Source of the DNA: Gammaproteobacteria bacterium
GTDB lineage: Bacteria > Pseudomonadota > Gammaproteobacteria > JAJFKO01
Assembly: GCA_021773175.1 (NCBI GenBank)
Contig: JAJFKO010000008.1
Location: 1 to 42,279, forward strand
DNA: 42,279 bases
Reading direction: 5' to 3'
Part shown: positions 35,417 through 42,279 of the stretch, in pieces
Layout: the number at the start of each line of letters is the position of its first letter
Numbering within the stretch: the first letter of the stretch is position 1
Position numbers and translations under genes: made by a program
The notes under the pieces: model-generated
Database searches by the model: none
What the model was told of the DNA's origin: nothing
The model's input: the letters and a program-made list of their open reading frames with translations, nothing else

Positions 35417-36220
35417 TTAGTTCGGACATTGTGCTTGCCAATAAGTATTGTTTTGTTGCTGGATCATCATAAATGCTTGTTGATAAACAGATAATAAATT
35501 TTCTTGATTAATAATGTCGGTTGTTTTGCCTATTAGATAACGGCCGTCATCCATCAATAGTAAGCAATTATCGCAAAATTGATATGCTAAATTCACATCA
35601 TGTAAGACCATGATGGTGGCAGCATTTTGTTGCTCGGCGAGATAACGAAAATGTTGCAAGGTAGCAACCTGATGTTTGATGTCAAGGCTATTGGTTGGTT
35701 CATCGAGTAGATAAACTTGTGGTTGTTGTAGTAATAGTGTCGCAATAGCTAAACGCCGCCGTTCTCCGCCTGATAGTGTTGTTACGCAGCGATTTAGTAA
35801 AGGTAATAAATCCATTTTCTTTAATGCAATTAAAGCTTGGTCATGAAATTGTTTTTGTTGTTGGCGATTAAATAATGTTAATTGTGGATACGCGCCAGTC
35901 ATCACCATTTCATGAACTTTTATAGGAAAAGCATCATGTTGTTGTTGCAGTAGAATTCCAATATTTTGCGCGATGACGCGTCGTGATAACTGTGTTATGT
36001 CACTATCATTTAAATGAATTGTACCTTTTGTTGGGCGATGTAGATTTGCTAAGCTATGTAATAAGGTTGTTTTCCCAGCACCATTTTTACCGAGTATTGC
36101 CCACGTTTCACCAGCATTAATCTGCCAATGCAAATCATCACAAAGCAATTTGTTTTTTTGCGCTAATGTTAAAGCACGGCATGTTAATAAATTTTTCATT
36201 GCATGGTTTTCCATAATCAT
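35417..36220 (-). CDS. ABC transporter ATPase, iron-siderophore/B12 type
   Basis: A 267-aa cytoplasmic ATPase: Walker A GKNGAGKTT (44-52), Q-loop near LLQQQ (90-94), signature LSGGERRRLAIA (149-160), Walker B VYLLDEPTNSLD (169-180) and the H-loop VLHDVN. It is closest to the FecE/FhuC/BtuD/HmuV group that energises uptake of iron chelates, haem or cobalamin. Its ATG overlaps the upstream permease gene's stop codon by 4 bp (ATGA at 36217-36220); ATGs at residues 3 and 8 are alternative starts. No periplasmic binding protein gene lies beside it. Confidence 0.92.
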   Translation of the reverse strand: MIMENHAMKNLLTCRALTLAQKNKLLCDDLHWQINAGETWAILGKNGAGKTTLLHSLANLHRPTKGTIHLNDSDITQLSRRVIAQNIGILLQQQHDAFPIKVHEMVMTGAYPQLTLFNRQQQKQFHDQALIALKKMDLLPLLNRCVTTLSGGERRRLAIATLLLQQPQVYLLDEPTNSLDIKHQVATLQHFRYLAEQQNAATIMVLHDVNLAYQFCDNCLLLMDDGRYLIGKTTDIINQENLLSVYQQAFMMIQQQNNTYWQAQCPN

Positions 36221-37233
36221 CCTAAACTATTGGGCAAGCCGCGGGTCTTCAAAATAACAAGAAAAATGGGCACGCCAATTAATGCAGTGATAATGCCAAC
36301 AGGTAGTTGTTCTGGTGCTAATATAATTCTAGATAGACTATCGGCAAACGTTAATAAACTCCCGCCAGCTAATACTGTGGCAGGTACTAGTAAACGGTGA
36401 TCACGTAAACCTATCAAGCGTAATAAATGTGGAACGATTAATCCAACAAAACCAATGGTGCCAGCAATGCTGACTGCGCATGCTGTTAATATCGATGCGA
36501 GTAAAAATAAGAATAAGTGTAGACGGTTAGTATGAATACCTAAACTTTTTGCTCTGAGTTCTCCGTGAATAAGTATATTGAGTTGTGGAGCAAGAAATTG
36601 ACAACAAATATAACTTATGAATAAAACGATCATTCCTGGCAATGCTAAATGTTGGTAGCCAATACTGCCCATCAACCAAAATAACATACCATGTAAATTA
36701 TGATTTGGACTTAGAATTAAGATAAAGCTAATTAGTGCACCCCAACCTGTTGCTAAAACAATGCCTGTTAGCAATAATCGCAGCGGTGAAAAGCTTTGGC
36801 GTTCGCGACTTAGGCCAAACACAAATAACATAGAAATCATCGCGCCAAGAAAGCTTAAACTGTGTAACCAAATAAGGCTTAAGCCAAGTAAAAGGCTAAT
36901 TAATGCTGCAATGGCCGCACCACCAGAAATACCAAGAATATAAGGATCCGCAAGAGGATTGCGTAATAAAACTTGCATTAGCAAGCCAGCTAGTGCGAGT
37001 AGGGCGCCGGTAGTGAAAGCATTTAAGGTGCGAGGTAGTCGTAAATCCATAATGATTTTAGTCGTTAATGTTAAGTGGCTGGTTGTTCTGTGTGCAGATG
37101 TTAAGAGAATCGAAAAAATTTGTTGTAAATTTATCTGAATATCGCCACTATGTAGGGAAAATATAATGGCGATCAAGGTTAAGAGGCATAAGCCGCACAG
37201 AGTAAATTGTTGGTAACGTTTATATATAGACAT
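36217..37233 (-). CDS. ABC transporter permease, FecCD family
   Basis: A 338-aa inner membrane permease with about ten transmembrane segments, partner of the overlapping ATPase. Family landmarks: LRLPRTLNAFTTGALLALAG, the conserved LLRNPLADPYILGISGGAA block near 90-110, and GTIGFVGLIVPHLLRLIGLRDH near the cytoplasmic loop that contacts the ATPase. I choose the ATG at 37233 because FecCD proteins are 320-350 aa and this gives a normal N-terminus; the frame continues to 37335, which would overlap rppH. Ribosome site weak. Substrate probably ferric siderophore, haem or B12; binding protein and TonB receptor must be elsewhere. Confidence 0.9.
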   Translation of the reverse strand: MSIYKRYQQFTLCGLCLLTLIAIIFSLHSGDIQINLQQIFSILLTSAHRTTSHLTLTTKIIMDLRLPRTLNAFTTGALLALAGLLMQVLLRNPLADPYILGISGGAAIAALISLLLGLSLIWLHSLSFLGAMISMLFVFGLSRERQSFSPLRLLLTGIVLATGWGALISFILILSPNHNLHGMLFWLMGSIGYQHLALPGMIVLFISYICCQFLAPQLNILIHGELRAKSLGIHTNRLHLFLFLLASILTACAVSIAGTIGFVGLIVPHLLRLIGLRDHRLLVPATVLAGGSLLTFADSLSRIILAPEQLPVGIITALIGVPIFLVILKTRGLPNSLG

Positions 37234-37318
37234 AACAATAATATTTGTGTTTTTGATGAAGTAAAGGCGAATTATAACGCTTATGTACTGAGATGGCCAA
37301 AGTGAATAGTGAATTATT

Positions 37319-37822
37319 ATGGATGTCGATGACAAAGCCTTGATAGATAGTAAAGGCTATCGAAGCAATGTAGGGATTATTTTGTTAAATGCCGACAATG
37401 ATGTCTTTTGGGGCAAGCGTTGTGGCCAAGAAGCTTGGCAATTTCCACAGGGCGGTATGTATGTTGGTGAAACGCCTGAACAATCTCTATTTCGTGAATT
37501 GTGGGAAGAGGTAGGTTTAGAATCACATGAAGTTGAGATTCTAGGCAGTACCCAAGATTGGTTAAGTTATCGATTACCGAAGCGATTTCTTCGCTATCAT
37601 CAAAAGCCCGTGGTCTTTGGGCAAATACAAAAATGGTTTTTGCTCAAAATTACAGCCGATCAAAAACAAATTAAACTAGATGCCTCTGGCTCACCTGAAT
37701 TTGAAGATTGGCAGTGGATTGACTATTGGCGCCCGGTAAAAGAGGTCATTTCATTTAAGCGTAAAGTCTATATTCGAGCATTAAAAGAGTTGCGACCATT
37801 GATTTTTCAAAAAAGCTGCTAA
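37319..37822 (+). CDS. rppH: RNA pyrophosphohydrolase
   Basis: A 167-aa Nudix hydrolase. RppH removes pyrophosphate from 5'-triphosphorylated mRNA to start RNase E decay. The Nudix box GGMYVGETPEQSLFRELWEE spans the catalytic Glu residues, preceded by QFPQGG. GYRSNVGII and LPKRFLRYHQKP match RppH. The ATG at 37319 gives an extra N-terminus; a TTG at 37340 would start MIDSKGYRSNVG, which fits the usual RppH N-terminus, so the true start is uncertain. Divergent from the ABC permease gene. Confidence 0.93.
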   Translation: MDVDDKALIDSKGYRSNVGIILLNADNDVFWGKRCGQEAWQFPQGGMYVGETPEQSLFRELWEEVGLESHEVEILGSTQDWLSYRLPKRFLRYHQKPVVFGQIQKWFLLKITADQKQIKLDASGSPEFEDWQWIDYWRPVKEVISFKRKVYIRALKELRPLIFQKSC

Positions 37823-37859
37823 ACTTTAGTTGTGTAGATCGACATAGCGATAAAAATAA

Positions 37860-38273
37860 ATGAAATGGTATGGTATCTTCATCGTTAGTATTTATTTTCT
37901 TGTTGGCATGGCTTTTGCTGCTACAAATGTTGTTACGCATCCATATTTGTCTTTATCTCAATTGCTCCTTAATAATTTAAATGTTGCAGCTGTCCGTTGT
38001 TATCAGTGGCGCACTGTTTGCACGGGGCCAAGACGTTGTGTGCAATGGTATGCGCGGGCGCCGCGAAATTGTTATTTTTGCGGTCGTATTGCAATGGACA
38101 CTTTAGTTTCACGTTATCGAGAAATTTGCGATGAAAGAGAAAAAGAGCAATTAGAGCGGAATAATTATTTATGTTATCGCAATTATGAACGTCAGGGCGT
38201 AGATAGTGAAAAGAGAATCTGCACACGTTGGCAAAGAAGTTGTTATCCTGTCTGTATGCAACATGGCCCTTAA
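37860..38273 (+). CDS. Cysteine-rich exported hypothetical protein
   Basis: A 137-aa protein with a signal peptide (residues 1-20, ending AFAA). The mature part has ten Cys, an even number consistent with disulfides, and clusters of Arg, Tyr and Trp (RCYQWRTVCTGPRRCVQWYA, then RNCYFCG, and SCYPVC near the end). No family recognised; periplasmic or secreted location inferred. The ATG lies 38 bp after rppH and has no clear ribosome site beyond A-rich sequence. Coding status is supported by the signal peptide and the ordered Cys pattern. It may be a small secreted toxin, inhibitor or structural protein; none can be shown. Confidence 0.6.
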   Translation: MKWYGIFIVSIYFLVGMAFAATNVVTHPYLSLSQLLLNNLNVAAVRCYQWRTVCTGPRRCVQWYARAPRNCYFCGRIAMDTLVSRYREICDEREKEQLERNNYLCYRNYERQGVDSEKRICTRWQRSCYPVCMQHGP

Positions 38274-38276
38274 AAT

Positions 38277-38326
38277 TTAAGACTTATGCTAAAATTCAAT
38301 CACGAGGCATTTATCGTAAGTTCTGA
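38277..38326. repeat. Palindromic repeat, AGGACTTACG type, second long copy
   Basis: The left half begins TTAAGACTTATGCTAAA and the right half ends TTTATCGTAAGTTCTGA; their reverse complements match with a few differences. The right half is nearly identical to that of the copy at 8380-8397 (TTTATCGTAAGTT), and both centres contain GAGG. It follows the Cys-rich gene's stop codon by 3 bp. The rest of 38274-38400 holds nothing else I can name. Confidence 0.55.
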
Positions 38327-38402
38327 AAACCCAAAGTGTGCTATCGGTCATTGTTATATCCATGATGGATGTGGCGGCGTCGGTTTTTTAGCGCATTAAA
38401 AT

Positions 38403-38432
38403 AAAAAAGGCGACACAATGGTCGCCTTTTTT
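38403..38432. terminator. Strong bidirectional rho-independent terminator
   Basis: AAAAAAGGCGAC and GTCGCCTTTTTT form a perfect 12-bp stem including the A/T runs, with a 6-nt loop (ACAATG). It serves the convergent genes ending at 38273 and 38454. Confidence 0.93.
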
Positions 38433-38453
38433 AAAGTATTCTTAGTAAATTGA

Positions 38454-38861
38454 TTAACGAGAAATACACTTACTAACAGAACAACTTCCTGGGTTGCTGC
38501 TACCAGAGCGACATTTCGATAATGCTGCGCCAGATGCTGCAGAACGTGAACCGCCAGAACCATGGAAAGCGCCACTAGCACTTTTCGCAAAGCAAGAATA
38601 ACTGCCCTGAGGTTTGTTGCTAGCTGGAGCATGGTTTGCTGAGCTAGCAGCAGATTCATGCTGGCTGCTATTTTGTTGATGTGTGGTTGTTCCACGGTAT
38701 GTACGATGTTCTTGTGAGCTAGGTGAATGATTTGGTGTTGAGTATTGAGAAGGTTCATTATATCGCGACGATGTACCAGCTTCTGAACCAAACCAAGATA
38801 CACAACCAACTAACCCTAATGTTAATAATATTGCACAAGCTGCAATGAGTGACTTTTTCAT
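38454..38861 (-). CDS. Small Ser-rich lipoprotein
   Basis: A 135-aa protein with a type II signal peptide and lipobox LVGC (lipidated Cys at residue 20). Residues 25-85 are Ser/Thr/His/Gln-rich and disordered. The C-terminal 45 residues are Ser/Gly-rich with four Cys (YSCFAKSASGAFHGSG, then ALSKCRSGSSNPGSCSVSKC), which looks like a small disulfide-bonded module; a resemblance to DUF4189-type C-termini (AxxxC repeats) is tentative. Membrane-anchored, outer or inner face not determinable (residue +2 is Val). AAGGAT lies about 12 nt upstream of the ATG. Confidence 0.75.
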   Translation of the reverse strand: MKKSLIAACAILLTLGLVGCVSWFGSEAGTSSRYNEPSQYSTPNHSPSSQEHRTYRGTTTHQQNSSQHESAASSANHAPASNKPQGSYSCFAKSASGAFHGSGGSRSAASGAALSKCRSGSSNPGSCSVSKCISR

Positions 38862-39120
38862 AATTTCTTATATCCTTTTAATTATTTTTTGTGAACAACC
38901 AACAGGTGGATTGATATACGAAATAGAAGAAAAATGCAAGACCCTTCTATAAACTTGCTAAAGTTGTGGTTAAATAATATCCGTTATTGTAAGGGTGATT
39001 GATGATTGGCTCTTATACAATGCAATCAAGCTTAAAAAACTTTAGCGTAAATTCTAATATTGCCATAATAGACCCTTTACGGTATGTTTAATGGCTTTAA
39101 ATTTAGCTAAAGGGAGATTA

Positions 39121-39597
39121 GTGAAAGTGGTGAAATTAAATTCGTTTTTGTTTGGGGTGGTTTTATTAGGAAGTGTTGCTGTTGCTTCTGCAAGTACTTT
39201 GTCATGGGATGGCCAATCATCAGGTTCTCTTGCTGGTTCTTGGCAAGGACAAGTTATAATTAAATTACCGCACTCTCCTTATGGTGACCTCAATTGCTAT
39301 TATACCGGAACAGCTGTAGCGACAGAGCAAAAATCGAGTACCGGCGATAGTGTTACAATGTCACTACAGAGTTTCAAAAAAACAACAGGATCTTCGCCTT
39401 CATGTATTGGAGCAGCTCCAAACTTAAATTTAAATGGTACATATAACGATGGAACTTTAATTTTACACTATAATTTACTTCAAGCCACTGGCAAAATGTC
39501 TGGAGATGCTAGTCCTGAGAATGTGGATTTAAAAGGTAACGTAAATGTACCTACTTATAGCTTACACGGTACCATTGAACTTGCTCTTAAACGATAA
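39121..39597 (+). CDS. Exported hypothetical protein, tandem paralogue 1
   Basis: A 158-aa protein starting at GTG 39121, with AGGGAG 4-6 nt upstream; this start also matches the neighbour's length. Residues 1-27 or so are a signal peptide (LFGVVLLGSVAVASA). The mature part is beta-rich: SLAGSWQGQ, LNCYYTGTA, NGTYNDGTLILHY, and an end ELALKR. Two Cys are kept in the paralogue and may form a disulfide. Function unknown; the pattern resembles a small lipocalin-like or calycin barrel, by inference only. The paralogue follows 44 bp later. Confidence 0.72.
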   Translation: MKVVKLNSFLFGVVLLGSVAVASASTLSWDGQSSGSLAGSWQGQVIIKLPHSPYGDLNCYYTGTAVATEQKSSTGDSVTMSLQSFKKTTGSSPSCIGAAPNLNLNGTYNDGTLILHYNLLQATGKMSGDASPENVDLKGNVNVPTYSLHGTIELALKR

Positions 39598-39641
39598 ATA
39601 CGACATAACTAAATGTTATCAATTAACACAGGAGTAAATTC

Positions 39642-40124
39642 ATGCGAGCTTTAAATATTCGATCATTTGTATTAGGTCTTATTTTACTAGGCAGTGTTTC
39701 TTTGGCTTCAGCAAATATCTTGCCTCGCATGTCTTCTCAACAAGCAACCTCCCTCGCTGGAAGTTGGAATGGACGGGCAACCTTTATTCTTAAAGGCACA
39801 ATGGTTGGTACAGTAACGTGTTATTTTAAAGGTACAGCTGCAGTTACCGAAAAACAATCTAAAGTGCATAATACTGTCACGGTTGTTTTGCCGAATTTTG
39901 TACTTACTGGAGATTCTTCAGGATTTTGTCCTGCAACGATGGACTCAACAAAGTTGCAAGGCAATTATACTGATGGCACTTTAACATTAAGTAATCATGC
40001 TACTAATGCCATTAACATTTCAGGTAAAGCAACAGCAACGAAAGCTAATTTAAAAGGTACTATATATGTCTCACGAGAAAAGCGTAATGGTTCTTGGGGA
40101 CTGGCAATGAAGCGTAAAAAATAG
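39642..40124 (+). CDS. Exported hypothetical protein, tandem paralogue 2
   Basis: A 160-aa exported protein with AGGAG 7 nt before its ATG and a signal peptide (residues 1-24, ending LASA). It shares an ordered set of blocks with the upstream gene: SLAGSWNGR, TCYFKGTAAVTE, TVTVVLPNF, GNYTDGTLTL, ISGKA, LKGT and a C-terminal GLAMKRKK. The family is unknown. Overall identity is modest, about one third by eye, so the duplication is old or the pair evolves fast, as for surface or secreted proteins. A T-run follows the stop, but without a convincing stem. Confidence 0.75.
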   Translation: MRALNIRSFVLGLILLGSVSLASANILPRMSSQQATSLAGSWNGRATFILKGTMVGTVTCYFKGTAAVTEKQSKVHNTVTVVLPNFVLTGDSSGFCPATMDSTKLQGNYTDGTLTLSNHATNAINISGKATATKANLKGTIYVSREKRNGSWGLAMKRKK

Positions 40125-40166
40125 TGTGATAATTCATGCTATTTTTTTATATGTTTAGTATCATTT

Positions 40167-40829
40167 CTATCTCTTAAAAATACGGTACTCTTGTCCTGCT
40201 TGCCAGTTTCTTTTGGTTAGTGGGTTTTGCGTACAATATTTTGTATATTCAAAATCAATAAAACGATAATGTAGATCTTCATCACGACCAGAAGGTATAC
40301 CAAGGCGCGTTGTTTGGATGATGGCCTTGGGATTATCACCAACATCTTTAACATAGAAACGTTGTTTATCAAATTGCTGCTGATCCCACTCTGGTACTTT
40401 TAAGTTGAGTGATTTACATAATAGCGTTTGCCCAGAACAAAGTTTTTCAACATGACGTGGATCGTTATTATTTTTATTAGGATTAAGTCGTTGCATGGTA
40501 CGTATCATGTTAACGTATTCATTATGTTGCTGGTAAGGGAATGCTGATTTAATAAGAACAGCATTGCCTTCGCCATGGCAACTAAAGTTTAGTGAGTCAC
40601 CGCCTCTGGCATAATACATATAGATAGTACCGGCCTGCATAAATAGTGCTTTGCGTTTTTCAGTAAAACCGAGAGATGCATGACTGCCTTTATCGGTTAA
40701 ACTGTAAGCTTCTGTTTCAATAATGCGAGCGGCTAACCAGGCATTATTATATTTCACCATTAGTATTTTGCCTAATAGGTCTTGAGCAACATCTAGGGGT
40801 TCTCGTGCAAAGAAACATTGTTGTAGCAT
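40167..40829 (-). CDS. mpg: 3-methyladenine DNA glycosylase (AAG/MPG family)
   Basis: A 220-aa base-excision repair enzyme that removes alkylated purines and hypoxanthine from DNA. Motifs: AQDLLGKIL (15-23), the catalytic ETEAY (38-42) followed by DKGSHAS, GTIYMYYARG, and CSGQTLLCKSLNL; the C-terminal RIGIPSGRDEDLHYRF-like block (LGIPSGRDEDLHYRFID) is typical. Length is normal. Single gene; no ada or alkB nearby. The 40830-40952 gap holds the divergent upstream regions of mpg and the SMR gene. Confidence 0.95.
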   Translation of the reverse strand: MLQQCFFAREPLDVAQDLLGKILMVKYNNAWLAARIIETEAYSLTDKGSHASLGFTEKRKALFMQAGTIYMYYARGGDSLNFSCHGEGNAVLIKSAFPYQQHNEYVNMIRTMQRLNPNKNNNDPRHVEKLCSGQTLLCKSLNLKVPEWDQQQFDKQRFYVKDVGDNPKAIIQTTRLGIPSGRDEDLHYRFIDFEYTKYCTQNPLTKRNWQAGQEYRIFKR

Positions 40830-40952
40830 GCTTTAACTCTGGTATTTTTAAGTACGATGAATATAAAAATGAATTATAACAAACATAGTTTTGCATGCGA
40901 GCAATATCTGTTAGCATTATCAGAATAATTATTATAAATAAGGATATATTAT

Positions 40953-41282
40953 ATGTTGCTAAGTTGGGTACTACTATTCTTTGCGATTATCTTAGAAGTT
41001 GCGGGTACAACATCAATGAAGCTTTCTGTTGGTTTTACCAAATTGGTACCATCATTACTTATTTTTGTTTTCTATGGTTTTTCGTTTACATTATTAACAT
41101 TCACATTGCGTAAAATGGAAATAAGTGTTGCCTATTCTGTTTGGGCGGGATTAGGTACCGCTCTCATTGCGGTGATTGGTATTCTGTACTTCAATGAAAG
41201 TCTCAACTGGATTAAAGTATTTGGTATTTTGCTCGTTATAGCAGGTATCGTCTTGATCAATAATAGTGGTGTTACTCATTAA
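40953..41282 (+). CDS. Small multidrug resistance (SMR) family transporter
   Basis: A 109-aa inner membrane protein with four transmembrane helices; works as an antiparallel dimer in proton-coupled export. The essential membrane Glu is Glu15 in AIILEVAGTTSMKLS, and the YSVWAGLGTA and ILYFNESLN blocks are present. SMR proteins export quaternary ammonium drugs (EmrE), guanidinium (Gdx) or polyamines (MdtIJ); the single gene and EVAGT motif fit EmrE/QacE-like exporters. AGGAT lies 7 nt upstream. Confidence 0.93.
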   Translation: MLLSWVLLFFAIILEVAGTTSMKLSVGFTKLVPSLLIFVFYGFSFTLLTFTLRKMEISVAYSVWAGLGTALIAVIGILYFNESLNWIKVFGILLVIAGIVLINNSGVTH

Positions 41283-41407
41283 TATAATTGTTATATCCCT
41301 ATAAGCGTTCAATATTTAAGAGTTTTTCTATTTTTATGGCTTTACGCTTGCTGTTCGTCACGCATGTCATTATTATGAATCAATTATTTAATACTGGTGG
41401 AAATAAG

Positions 41408-41734
41408 ATGGGGAGCGACATCATGGGAGATGATGACAATAGTTTATATAATAAAGAATGTTGGGTTTTTGAAGCAACGGATTGGCCATCTCAAGAGTAC
41501 GATATGTTTGTTGCTGCTAAAATTATAGGTAAACATTTTACGTCAGAACATTTACAAGCATCTAATCTTTATTTTTTAGTTGAACAACAAGAAAATGGTG
41601 AAGAAGTCGAGTTGCCTGAATGGGTTCAAGAATTAGCTGCAGTTTATGTTAGTGAATATGGTTTGGAATATGGGCAAATTATTATTTCTAAGGTCCTGAC
41701 AAAGTTCTTAATTGCAGGGCAGACTCTTCACTAA
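41408..41734 (+). CDS. Small acidic hypothetical protein
   Basis: From the ATG at 41408 the product is 108 aa (GGTGG about 7 nt upstream); an ATG at 41423 with GGGGAG is also good. The frame stays open back to 41288 but that part has no ribosome site. The protein is acidic, soluble, without a signal peptide, and has an aromatic start (ECWVFEATDWPSQEYDMFVA) and a helical end. No family recognised. It precedes htpX by 55 bp in the same direction. Confidence 0.6.
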   Translation: MGSDIMGDDDNSLYNKECWVFEATDWPSQEYDMFVAAKIIGKHFTSEHLQASNLYFLVEQQENGEEVELPEWVQELAAVYVSEYGLEYGQIIISKVLTKFLIAGQTLH

Positions 41735-41789
41735 GATAAATGCCGATCGTATTTCGAAGTGCGAGCAGTATAGATAAGGAATCTTTTAC

Positions 41790-42279
41790 ATGAATGGACT
41801 CAAAACAGCATTTTTTCTGGCTTGCTTAACGGCATTACTCTTAGTTATTGGTGGTTTACTTGGAGGTAGAGCTGGCATACTGATTGCATTCGTCTTTGCG
41901 GTTATTATGAATTTTGGTGCGTATTGGTTTTCCGACAAAATAGTTTTAAAAATGTATCGTGCTCGTGAAGCCACGCCAAATGAAGCTCCAGTATTACACT
42001 CTATTGTTGCAGAATTAATAAATAAAGCTAATATGCCAATGCCGAAAGTCTATATCATTGATGAGTCAACGCCTAATGCTTTCGCTACGGGGCGTAATCC
42101 AGAGCATGCCGCTGTTGCGGCAACAACAGGAATTATGCAGATTCTATCGCGAGAAGAATTAATGGGTGTTATGGCACATGAGTTAAGCCATGTTCGGCAT
42201 CGCGATACACTGATTGGTGCGGTTTCAGCAACGATTGCCGGCACAATTTCAGCATTAGCTAGTATGGCGCAATGGGGAA
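41790..42279 (+). CDS. htpX: Membrane zinc metalloprotease HtpX, 3'-truncated by window end
   Basis: The frame runs from the ATG at 41790 (AAGGA 9 nt upstream) to the end of the window without a stop; 163 codons are visible. HtpX degrades damaged membrane proteins with FtsH. Visible features: two N-terminal hydrophobic helices ([16 protein letters not shown] and [18 protein letters not shown]), [15 protein letters not shown], and the zinc-binding HELSH at residues 130-134. The C-terminal third, including the third zinc ligand, lies outside the window. Confidence 0.95.
   Translation, partial: MNGLKTAFFLACLTALLLVIGGLLGGRAGILIAFVFAVIMNFGAYWFSDKIVLKMYRAREATPNEAPVLHSIVAELINKANMPMPKVYIIDESTPNAFATGRNPEHAAVAATTGIMQILSREELMGVMAHELSHVRHRDTLIGAVSATIAGTISALASMAQWG

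Noticed and set aside
38396-38809. Long minus-strand open frame overlapping the lipoprotein gene
   Set aside because: It is in another frame of the lipoprotein gene, which has a clear lipobox and ribosome site; the overlapping frame has neither and runs through the terminator.
40911-40938. TTAGCA-N16-TATAAA as promoter of the SMR gene
   Set aside because: It would start transcription about 8 nt before the ATG, within the ribosome site, so it is unlikely to be the working promoter.
1-42279. CRISPR arrays, tRNA or rRNA genes, transposases, prophage genes
   Set aside because: None seen on reading both strands; short tRNA-like folds cannot be fully excluded without a covariance search such as tRNAscan-SE.

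Overview
The window is AT-rich gammaproteobacterial chromosome, most likely from the Legionellales (Legionella/Coxiella/Berkiella-like, host-associated). The basis is a Mip-like FKBP isomerase, an LbtU-like outer membrane barrel, a eukaryote-like small GTPase gene, several long orphan proteins with effector-like composition, and a conserved gammaproteobacterial housekeeping set. The taxonomic call is inference; no rRNA or tRNA gene was recognised here, and no Dot/Icm secretion gene lies in the window.

Layout. 1-3.0 kb: a 5'-open gene with a proline/glycine-rich tail, a cation diffusion facilitator, a YjbQ-family enzyme and an orphan protein with a basic tail. 3.2-6.7 kb: a tight minus-strand operon of FAD oxidoreductase, aldo/keto reductase and acyl-adenylating ligase. 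6.9-11.5 kb: Mip-like isomerase, an oxidative-stress block (sodB, grxD, ahpC), an LbtU-like barrel and ubiX. 11.5-16.1 kb: small exported and membrane proteins, folE, a HIT protein, two effector-like orphan genes transcribed from a near-consensus promoter, and ppa. 16.1-21.4 kb: a 207-bp near-palindrome that would form the leader of a four-gene transport/sugar-dehydrogenase operon (MFS, PQQ-type dehydrogenase, two tandem MHS transporters).

21.4-29.8 kb: a metaxin-like GST, an overlapping pair of orphan genes (828 and 261 aa), putA and a zinc dehydrogenase. 29.8-37.8 kb (mostly minus): dapB, a porin with a histidine-rich N-terminus, a thioredoxin-domain (YyaL) protein, a degenerate Ras/Rab-like GTPase, an iron/B12-type ABC ATPase and permease, and divergent rppH. 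37.8-42.3 kb: small exported proteins including a cysteine-rich one, a lipoprotein and a tandem paralogous pair, then mpg, an SMR transporter, a small acidic protein and the start of htpX, which is cut by the window end.

The most interesting material is the set of probable host-directed proteins (Ras-like GTPase, a protein with a mitochondrial-presequence-like N-terminus, a protein with a glutamate-rich C-terminal block, and the 828/261-aa pair), plus two families of palindromic intergenic DNA. All effector assignments are inferences from sequence character. No CRISPR array, transposase or prophage gene was found.
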